From: Nitriliruptorales bacterium
GTDB taxonomy: Bacteria; Actinomycetota; Nitriliruptoria; Euzebyales; Egibacteraceae
NCBI GenBank assembly: GCA_007119305.1
Contig: SKPY01000545.1
Location: forward strand, 1 to 5,877
Reading direction: 5' to 3'
Length of the DNA stretch: 5,877 nt
A program made the position numbers and the translations under genes. Every line of letters starts with the position of its first letter. The stretch's first letter is position 1. Of the stretch, positions 1-4,943 are shown piece after piece. The notes beneath the pieces were generated by a model. It made no database searches and was not told where the DNA came from. It saw only the letters and a list, made by a program, of their open reading frames with translations.

Positions 1-187
1 CACGCTGTGCCGCCGGCCGCGGCCGGTCGGCCAGCAGGCCCGGCGCCCCGCTTGCGTCGCCGGGCAGGGGACCGTCGCGCACGGTCACCACCTGGCCGGT
101 GCCCTCGCGTTCGGCCCGCACACGCAGGTAGGCCACGAGCGCGAGGGCGAGGCCCGCGACCACTGCGAGGTTCGCGCTGCGTCTCAC
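1..187 (-). CDS. Partial small membrane-anchored protein of unknown function (N-terminus only)
   Basis: I do not recognise this protein. The visible 62 codons begin MRRSANLAVV (GTG start at 187-185), run through one hydrophobic stretch at about residues 6-21 (many Ala, Leu and Val), then become charged and later rich in Pro, Gly and Ala. This fits a signal anchor or uncleaved signal peptide with a short positive N-terminus, followed by a hydrophilic part that leaves the window. The start was chosen because its GTG overlaps the ileS stop codon as GTGA, a typical translational coupling arrangement, and because this frame is open to the edge with almost every third codon position G or C. No strong Shine-Dalgarno sequence is visible, only GGTGGA inside the end of ileS, so expression probably depends on ribosomes finishing ileS. 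The length of the complete protein and its role are unknown. A chance open frame remains possible, but the overlap and codon pattern favour a real gene. Confidence 0.6.
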   Translation of the reverse strand, partial: MRRSANLAVVAGLALALVAYLRVRAEREGTGQVVTVRDGPLPGDASGAPGLLADRPRPAAQR

Positions 188-3100
188 ACCACGTCCACCC
201 GCACGCGCACCGTCGAGCCGTCGCCCAGCTCGACGCTCGGGCTGTCGGGCGGGGCCCCCTCGCGCCACTGCGTGGCGAGCACCTCCCCGCAGATCCAGTC
301 ACGGTGGGCGGCCAGCGCGCGGGCCGCGTCGCCCTCGGCGTCCACCGACAGCACGATGCGGTCGGCAAGGTCGAGGCCCGCGGTCTTGCGCAGGTCGTTC
401 ACCGCCCGGACGAACTCGCGTGCGCGGCCCTCGGCACGCAGCTCGTCGTCGAGCTCGGTGTCGAGCGCGACGGCGTAGGGCCCGTCACTTGCGACCTGCC
501 AGCCCGTGCGAGCCTCCTCGAGCACCTGCACGTGCGCGCTGGTGATCGTCACCTGCTCCTCACCCACGGACACCCGTGTCTCGCCCTGGCTGGCGAGGGC
601 CGCCGCCACACGCTCGGCGTCGGCGTCCTCGATGGCGCGTGCCACCTCCGGGGTGCGCTTGCCGAACGTGGGCCCGAGCGACCTGAAGTTCGGCTTCAGA
701 CGGTGCACCACGATGGCCTCGGCGTCAGCCGGCAGCTCGAGCGACCTGACGTTGAGCTCGGCGGCGACGACATCGGCGACCTCCGACCAGCCTGCGCGCG
801 CAGCGGCCGGCAGCATCACGAGGGCGGCACGCAACGGCTGGCGCACGCCGATGCGCGCGTCGTTGCGGGCGCGCCGCCCGAGCTCCACCACCCGCCGAGC
901 CGTCGCCATCGCCAGCCGCAGCTCGGGGTTCGCGACGCTGGCGTCCGGCGCCGGGAAGTCGCACAGGTGCACGCTGTCGGGTGCGCTCGGATCGACCGTG
1001 CGCACGAGCCCCTCGTGGAGCTCGTCGGCGAGGAACGGCGTGAACGGTGCGAGCAGCTGCGTCAGCTCGACCAGGCAGGTGTGCAGGGTCGCGAACGCCG
1101 CTGCCTTGTCGGCTGCCGCCGCCGACTCCGAGGACCAGAAGCGGTTGCGGCTGCGGCGCACGTACCAGTTGGACAGTCCGTCGACGAACTGCTCGATCTC
1201 GCGTCCGGCGGCGGAGGTGTCGTACGTCTTGAGCGCCGCGTCGGTGGCGCGGATCGTGTCAGCCAGCTCTGCGAGCACCCAGCGGTCCATGACGGGCCGT
1301 TCGGCGACCGGTGGGGCGGGGCTCGCCGGAGTCCAGCCGTCGATGCGGGCGTACGTCACGAAGAAGTAGTAGGTGTTCCACAAGGTGAGCAGGAAGCGGC
1401 GGACCACCTCGGCCACCGGCTCGTGGCCCATGCGCTGCTCAGCCCACGGTGACCCCCCGGCGAGCAGCCGCCACCGCAGCGCGTCGGCGCCGTGCGCGGC
1501 GATGATCTCCCACGGATCCACCACGTTGCCGCGCGACGTCGACATCTTCTTGCCCTCGGGATCCACGATGAGCCCGAGGCACAGCACGGTCTCGTAGCTG
1601 TTGCGGTCGAACAGCAGCGTCGAGATCGCCATGAGGGAGTAGAACCAGCCACGGGTCTGGTCGATCGCCTCGCAGATGTACTGGGCGGGGAAGAACTCGG
1701 CGAAGCGCTCCGCGCTGCCCTCGACGTGCGGGTAGCCGAACTGCGCGAAGGGCATCGCTCCCGAGTCGTACCAGGCGTCGATCACCTCGGGCACACGGCG
1801 GGCGGTGCCGCCGCACGCCGCACACGCGAACGTGACCTCGTCCACGTAGGGGCGGTGGGGGTCGAGCTCGGACAGGTCGCGCCCCGCGTGCTGCCCGAGC
1901 TCCGCCCGGGAGCCGATCGCGGTCACCTCGGCGCAGTCCTCGCAGCGCCACAGCGGCAGCGGCGTGCCCCAGTAGCGCTCGCGCGACAGCGCCCAGTCGA
2001 CGTTGTTCTCAAGCCAGTTGCCGTAGCGCCCGTCGCGGATGTGCTCGGGATGCCAGTCGACACCGGCGTTGACCTCGAGCAACCGGTCGCGGACCCGGGT
2101 GGTGGCGATGTACCACGAGGGCTTCGCGTAGTAGAGCAGCGGGGTCTCGCAGCGCCAGCAGAACGGGTAGGTGTGGCGGTACGTGCCGCTGCGCACGAGC
2201 AGCCCGCGTGCCTCGAGGTTCGCGGTGATGTCCGCATCGGCGTCCTTGACGAACTGCCCAGCGAAGTCCGTCACCGCGTCGACGAAGCGGCCCTCGAGGT
2301 CAACGGGGTTGATCACCGACAGCCCGTGCTCGATCGCGACTGCCATGTCGTCGGCGCCGAACGCGGGGGCCATGTGGACGATCCCGGTTCCCTCGCTCGT
2401 CGTGACGACGTCCGAGACGGTGACGTAGCGCCAGTCGTCCTCGACCGGGACGTAGTCGAAGGGGCCCTCGTAGTGCACGCCGCGCAGCTCGTCGAGGCCG
2501 ACGTCGCGGATGACCCGTGCGTCCTCGCCCAGCGCCGACGCGACGAGGTCGGCGGCGAGCACGACCTTGCCGTGGGGTTCACCCGCGTCGACGAGGACGT
2601 AGCGGATGTCCGGCCCGACGGCGGCGGCGGTGTTCGAGATGAGCGTCCAGGGCGTCGTCGTCCACACGAGCAGCGCCGCCCCCTCGTCGGCGAGCGGGCC
2701 CTCCAGCACCGGGAAGCGCACGTAGACGCTCGGGTCGTCGGCCTCGGCGTAGCCGAGCGCCACCTCGTGGTCGGACAGCGCCGTGCCGCAGCGCGGGCAG
2801 TACGGCACGACCTTGTGGCCCTCGTAGACGAGGCCCCGCTCCCACAGCTCCTTGAGCGACCACCACACGCTCTCGACGTACTCGGTGGCCATCGTCCAGT
2901 AGCCGCTGTCGAAGTCGATCCAGTAGGCGATGCGCTCGGTCAGGCGCACCCAGTCGTCAACGTAGCGCTGCACCGACTCGCGGCAGCGGGCGTTGAACTC
3001 CGCAACGCCGAACGCCTCGATGTCGCGCTTCCCGGTGAAGCCCAGCTCGCGTTCGATCTGGACCTCCACGGGGATGCCGTGGCAGTCCCAGCCCGCGTAG

Positions 3101-3345
3101 CGGGGTACGCGCAGCCCCTTCATCGTGCGGTAGCGGGGGAAGATGTCTTTGAACGTGCGGGCGAGGACGTGGTGCAGCCCGGGGGGGCCGTTGGCGGTAG
3201 GCGGTCCTTCGTAGAGACGCCACAGCGGCGCGCCGGCTCTGGCGTCGAGCGAGCGCCCGAACACCTTGCGCTGCCGCCAGCGCTCGAGGACGCGCTCCTC
3301 GAGGTCAGGAAACGACGGCTGCTGGGCGACGGGCTCGAACCCCAC
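184..3345 (-). CDS. ileS: Isoleucyl-tRNA synthetase, IleS2-like, with swapped HIGH motif (GLHH)
   Basis: This cytoplasmic class I synthetase charges tRNA-Ile with isoleucine using ATP and hydrolyses misformed Val products. With the GTG start it has 1053 residues, normal for IleS. Visible landmarks are the ATP signature region PPTANGPPGLHH (48-59, GLHH at 56-59); first zinc pair C183/C186 with C396/C399; CP1 editing domain with WTTTPWT (228-234) and HMAPAFGADD (324-333); second zinc set C468/C471 and C508/C511; DWALSRERYWGTPLPLW just before C468; KMSTS (600-604); anticodon-binding helical domain around NWYVRRSRNRFW (726-737); and a C-terminal domain without the terminal Cys4 finger of E. coli-type IleS. 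The start at 3345 was preferred because GGAGG (3354-3350) lies 4 bases upstream and homology-like sequence (FEPV, FPDLEERVLERW) begins there; an in-frame ATG at 3384 adds 13 residues but has no ribosome binding site. Open frame continues to 3864 without family resemblance. The IleS identity is certain; the IleS2 assignment is inferred from the motif and C-terminus. Confidence 0.97.
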   Translation of the reverse strand: MGFEPVAQQPSFPDLEERVLERWRQRKVFGRSLDARAGAPLWRLYEGPPTANGPPGLHHVLARTFKDIFPRYRTMKGLRVPRYAGWDCHGIPVEVQIERELGFTGKRDIEAFGVAEFNARCRESVQRYVDDWVRLTERIAYWIDFDSGYWTMATEYVESVWWSLKELWERGLVYEGHKVVPYCPRCGTALSDHEVALGYAEADDPSVYVRFPVLEGPLADEGAALLVWTTTPWTLISNTAAAVGPDIRYVLVDAGEPHGKVVLAADLVASALGEDARVIRDVGLDELRGVHYEGPFDYVPVEDDWRYVTVSDVVTTSEGTGIVHMAPAFGADDMAVAIEHGLSVINPVDLEGRFVDAVTDFAGQFVKDADADITANLEARGLLVRSGTYRHTYPFCWRCETPLLYYAKPSWYIATTRVRDRLLEVNAGVDWHPEHIRDGRYGNWLENNVDWALSRERYWGTPLPLWRCEDCAEVTAIGSRAELGQHAGRDLSELDPHRPYVDEVTFACAACGGTARRVPEVIDAWYDSGAMPFAQFGYPHVEGSAERFAEFFPAQYICEAIDQTRGWFYSLMAISTLLFDRNSYETVLCLGLIVDPEGKKMSTSRGNVVDPWEIIAAHGADALRWRLLAGGSPWAEQRMGHEPVAEVVRRFLLTLWNTYYFFVTYARIDGWTPASPAPPVAERPVMDRWVLAELADTIRATDAALKTYDTSAAGREIEQFVDGLSNWYVRRSRNRFWSSESAAAADKAAAFATLHTCLVELTQLLAPFTPFLADELHEGLVRTVDPSAPDSVHLCDFPAPDASVANPELRLAMATARRVVELGRRARNDARIGVRQPLRAALVMLPAAARAGWSEVADVVAAELNVRSLELPADAEAIVVHRLKPNFRSLGPTFGKRTPEVARAIEDADAERVAAALASQGETRVSVGEEQVTITSAHVQVLEEARTGWQVASDGPYAVALDTELDDELRAEGRAREFVRAVNDLRKTAGLDLADRIVLSVDAEGDAARALAAHRDWICGEVLATQWREGAPPDSPSVELGDGSTVRVRVDVV

Positions 3346-3477
3346 GGTTCCTCCGTGTGCGGACGACGGCTGGCTGCCCGCCATCGTAACGGCCCGGCGC
3401 GCGGGGCCTCGTGGGGGCTTGCGTGCGCTGCCCGGCGCGCGCAGCGTCGGCAGCGTCCGTGCGATGATGCAGGGCGG
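3346..3477. promoter_or_regulatory. Divergent intergenic region between ileS and the DUF167 gene
   Basis: These 132 bases must carry the promoters for both directions. On the minus strand TACGAT (3388-3383) fits the actinobacterial -10 pattern TAnnnT; transcription would begin near 3376, inside the longer ileS frame, which agrees with the GTG start at 3345. No convincing -35 is present at the expected distance. On the plus strand no clear -10 is visible before the ATG at 3478. The region contains an 11-base direct repeat GCCCGGCGCGC (3392-3402 and 3430-3440), a tandem pair GCAGCGTCG/GCAGCGTCC (3441-3458) and a possible 5-bp stem GGCCC/GGGCC (3391-3395 with 3404-3408). Such short GC-rich repeats arise easily by chance. 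No T-box consensus was found in the ileS leader. Confidence 0.4.
3350..3354 (-). promoter_or_regulatory. Ribosome binding site deciding the ileS start
   Basis: On the minus strand GGAGG is followed by the 4-base spacer AACC and then GTG at 3345-3343. The spacing is slightly short, but this is the only good Shine-Dalgarno sequence near the beginning of ileS. The upstream ATG at 3384 is preceded by GCCGTTACG with no such signal. The site therefore favours the GTG start. Confidence 0.6.
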
Positions 3478-3792
3478 ATGGCTGACAGGATCGACGTGAC
3501 GCCCGCGCTCGAGGAGGTCCAGGGCGGTTGCCTGCTGCGGCTGCGGGTGATCCCCCGCGCGAAGGCGACCCGCATCGACGGTCTGCAGGCAGACGCCCTC
3601 AAGGTGCGGGTGGCGGCCCCGCCGACGGGCGGCAAGGCGAATGCCGCTGTGCTCGACCTGATCGCCGGGGCGCTGGGGGTGCGGCCCCGCGACCTCACCC
3701 TCGTGTCGGGCGCGCGGGGACGTGACAAGACCCTGCGGATCGTGGGTCTGGGCCCGGCGCAGGTGGGGCGCCGACTGTCTGCTGCAGGGTGA
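3478..3792 (+). CDS. DUF167 / YggU (UPF0235) family protein
   Basis: This 104-residue protein belongs to the small conserved DUF167 family (E. coli YggU, human C15orf40), whose biochemical role is not established. The family pattern is clear: LRVIPRAKATRIDG (22-35), LKVRVAAPP followed by TGGKAN (41-55), and SGARGRDK (77-84), in a compact alpha/beta domain of the usual length (about 95-105 residues). There is no signal peptide, membrane segment or cysteine cluster, so it is expected in the cytoplasm. The ATG at 3478 is the only plausible in-frame start; a weak purine tract (AGGGCGG) sits directly before it. It is the first gene of the plus-strand unit, divergent from ileS. In other bacteria relatives often lie near yggT/ylmG and cell division genes, so its place here next to ileS fits the neighbourhood of that cluster, but this does not reveal its function. 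No terminator follows; 95 bases separate it from the next gene. Confidence 0.9.
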   Translation: MADRIDVTPALEEVQGGCLLRLRVIPRAKATRIDGLQADALKVRVAAPPTGGKANAAVLDLIAGALGVRPRDLTLVSGARGRDKTLRIVGLGPAQVGRRLSAAG

Positions 3793-3805
3793 CGGTGGCG
3801 GCTGA

Positions 3806-3867
3806 CGGTGGCGTCGGCAAGGGTTGCGCGGGCGTCTGCCGGTGGCCTCGGCAAGGGGTTGCACGGG
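3806..3867 (+). repeat. Imperfect direct repeat upstream of the zinc finger gene
   Basis: Two copies of a 27-28 base unit lie at 3806-3832 and 3840-3867. They differ by two substitutions and one extra G, with a period of about 34 bases. Each reads CGGTGGC(G/C)TCGGCAAGGG followed by TTGC(G/A)CGGG. A shorter repeat precedes them: TGACGGTGGCG occurs at 3790-3800 and again at 3803-3813, the first copy including the stop codon of the DUF167 gene. The second long copy contains the proposed -35 of the downstream promoter, so the pair may be a tandem operator or a local duplication. Confidence 0.7.
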
Positions 3868-3877
3868 CCGCTACACT
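3848..3877 (+). promoter_or_regulatory. Putative sigma-70-type promoter giving a near-leaderless mRNA
   Basis: TCGGCA (3848-3853, four matches to TTGACA) is followed by an 18-base spacer and TACACT (3872-3877, matching TAnnnT). Transcription would be expected at about A3885, only three bases before the ATG at 3888. No Shine-Dalgarno sequence precedes that ATG, which agrees with a leaderless or nearly leaderless message, a common form in actinobacteria. The position is inferred from pattern only. Confidence 0.45.
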
Positions 3878-3887
3878 CTCGCGCACC

Positions 3888-4289
3888 ATGTCGAAGTCTT
3901 CGTCCACCGGCTCCGAGAAGCGGCTTCGGGGCGTCACCAAGAAGATGCTTCCCGGGCTGCGGCGCCAGCTCGAGGAGGAGCGTGCCCAGCTGCGCGGGCA
4001 GGCCGAGCAGCTCGAGGCGGATTTCCGCGACGAGTCGTGGAAGGAGCGGCGCTCCGACGACGAGGCGGAGATCGGCAGTGCCATCTCGGAGCGTGAGCGC
4101 GCCATGTCGCTCGCCCAGCACGCGCGCTCGCAGCTCGCGGTGATCGACGAGGCGCTCGGGCGCATGGACGACGGCACCTACGGGGCGTGCGTCGAATGCG
4201 GTGAGCTCATCGAGCGTGCCAGACTGGAGGCACGTCCTCAGTCCCTGCTGTGCCTGGACTGTCAGCGGGCGCGTGAGCGGGTGCGCTGA
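3888..4289 (+). CDS. TraR/DksA-family C4 zinc finger protein
   Basis: This 133-residue protein resembles DksA, which binds in the secondary channel of RNA polymerase and adjusts transcription initiation, in E. coli together with ppGpp. An N-terminal basic, Ser-rich stretch (1-20) is followed by a charged helical hairpin (about 22-95, with QLEEERAQLRGQAEQLEADF as the first arm) and a Cys4 zinc finger: C101, C104, C122 and C125, spaced C-x2-C-x17-C-x2-C as in E. coli DksA, with the typical RLEARP between the pairs. Counting back from the first Cys places D58 and E61 (within DDEAE) where E. coli DksA has its tip residues D71 and D74. The ATG at 3888 was chosen because an upstream GTG frame (3789) has unlikely composition and would include the promoter. 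It lies 30 bases before lspA, probably in one transcript. Actinobacterial members are poorly characterised, so regulation of RNA polymerase is inferred and ppGpp dependence is unknown. Confidence 0.9.
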   Translation: MSKSSSTGSEKRLRGVTKKMLPGLRRQLEEERAQLRGQAEQLEADFRDESWKERRSDDEAEIGSAISERERAMSLAQHARSQLAVIDEALGRMDDGTYGACVECGELIERARLEARPQSLLCLDCQRARERVR

Positions 4290-4319
4290 GGCCCTCCGAA
4301 GACGTCTGCCCACGTAACC

Positions 4320-4943
4320 ATGAGCCAGCCCGGCGAGGTGCTTGATCTCGAGGCGGTGAAGGCACGCGAGCGCGAGGTGCCCACCCGCCGGCCGCTGCCC
4401 GGCCGCCTCGCTTACGTCGTGGCGGGCGGGACGGCGGCCATCTGGTATCTGCTCGATCAGGCGACCAAGGTCCTCGCAGTCAAGACGCTGGAGGGCCGGG
4501 GCACCGTCGACGCCGGCCTCGGCGGGTTGCTGGAGTGGCAGCTCGTCCGCAACCCCAACGCGGCCTTCGGCATCCCCGGCTTCACAGGCATGTTCGTCAT
4601 CGTCTCGGTGATCGTGCTCCTGCTCGTCGTCCGCGCGCTGCCGCGCACCGACCGTCTCCTGCTCGCCTTCGCCTACGGGCTCGTGGCCGGCGGCGCCCTC
4701 GGCAACCTCACCGACCGGGTCCTGCGCGCGCCCGGCTTCCCCGACGGCGCCGTCGTGGACTTCATCAAGATCGGCTGGTGGCCGACGTTCAACATCGCCG
4801 ACGCCGGGATCGTCACCGGGGCCGCCCTGATCGTCCTGCTGCTGCTGCTCGCCGACCGCGAGGAACGTGCTCGCGAGCACGTCCGCTCCTCCCACCGGTC
4901 GGTGCGGCCCGAGACCACAGGGCTTCCCGGTTCCCGGGAATGA
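4320..4943 (+). CDS. lspA: Lipoprotein signal peptidase (signal peptidase II)
   Basis: LspA is the membrane aspartyl protease that removes signal peptides from prolipoproteins after Lgt has attached diacylglycerol to the lipobox cysteine. The 207-residue protein has a cytoplasmic N-terminal extension of about 28 residues, then hydrophobic segments near 30-45, 90-106, 113-128 and 162-178, as expected for the four-helix family. Catalytic aspartates are D132 in GGALGNLTDR (124-133) and D161 in FNIAD (157-161); the conserved D46 and K50 are in LLDQATK. The motif usually written RNxGAAF reads RNPNAAF here (77-83), replacing a strongly conserved Gly with Asn at 80. The C-terminus (179-207) is charged and likely cytoplasmic. 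Family members are commonly 150-200 residues, so both tails are somewhat long. The ATG at 4320 lacks a good ribosome binding site; GTG codons at 7, 13 and 20 are alternatives. The gene follows the zinc finger gene closely and overlaps the next gene by four bases (ATGA). Confidence 0.95.
   Translation: MSQPGEVLDLEAVKAREREVPTRRPLPGRLAYVVAGGTAAIWYLLDQATKVLAVKTLEGRGTVDAGLGGLLEWQLVRNPNAAFGIPGFTGMFVIVSVIVLLLVVRALPRTDRLLLAFAYGLVAGGALGNLTDRVLRAPGFPDGAVVDFIKIGWWPTFNIADAGIVTGAALIVLLLLLADREERAREHVRSSHRSVRPETTGLPGSRE
4865..4882. repeat. 18-bp perfect palindrome inside lspA
   Basis: The sequence ACGTGCTCGCGAGCACGT is identical to its reverse complement over all 18 bases. It lies in the C-terminal charged tail of lspA, where it encodes part of EERAREHVR. 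It could be a binding site for a dimeric regulator or a chance product of Arg/Ala/Glu-rich coding in GC-rich DNA. There is no spacer, so as RNA it would not make a good hairpin. Confidence 0.6.
4924..4940 (+). other. RNA hairpin at the lspA/pseudouridine synthase junction
   Basis: TTCCCGG (4924-4930) pairs perfectly with CCGGGAA (4934-4940) across a three-base loop TTC, giving a 7-bp stem with five G-C pairs. The last base of the stem is the A of the ATG that starts the next gene, and the lspA stop follows directly. The nearest purine-rich tract that could act as a ribosome binding site is AGGG (4919-4922), just before the stem. No T tract follows, so it is not a standard terminator. It may hide the downstream start until a ribosome finishes lspA. 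Confidence 0.5.

Noticed and set aside
7..1452. Long open frame of 481 codons on the plus strand
   Set aside because: It is antisense to ileS, rich in Arg, Ala, Gly and His, and has no family resemblance. Such frames arise opposite GC-rich genes because stop codons are rare.
1492..3477. Long plus-strand frame opposite ileS that runs into the DUF167 gene
   Set aside because: Only the last 104 codons look like a protein family. The rest is antisense to well-supported ileS, so the gene starts at the ATG at 3478.
3346..3480. T-box riboswitch in the ileS leader
   Set aside because: No sequence like the T-box core (GGTGG with a following ACC) was found on the minus strand. A covariance search would settle it.
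3464..3499. Small frame starting ATGATG just before the DUF167 start
   Set aside because: It is only about 11 residues, out of frame and overlapping the real start. No ribosome binding site supports it.
3346..3864. Extension of the ileS frame upstream of its start
   Set aside because: It would be antisense to the DUF167 gene, and the residues are low-complexity Arg/Pro/His-rich without IleS similarity. The ribosome binding site supports GTG at 3345.
3789..3887. GTG start at 3789 for the DksA-like gene, overlapping the previous stop as GTGA
   Set aside because: The overlap is tempting, but the added 33 residues are Gly/Ala/Arg/Cys-rich, come from the direct repeats, and would contain the promoter. 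The ATG at 3888 fits the family length.
4300..4307. AGACGTCT palindrome shortly before the lspA start
   Set aside because: An 8-bp palindrome is expected by chance many times in a window this size, and nothing else supports a role.
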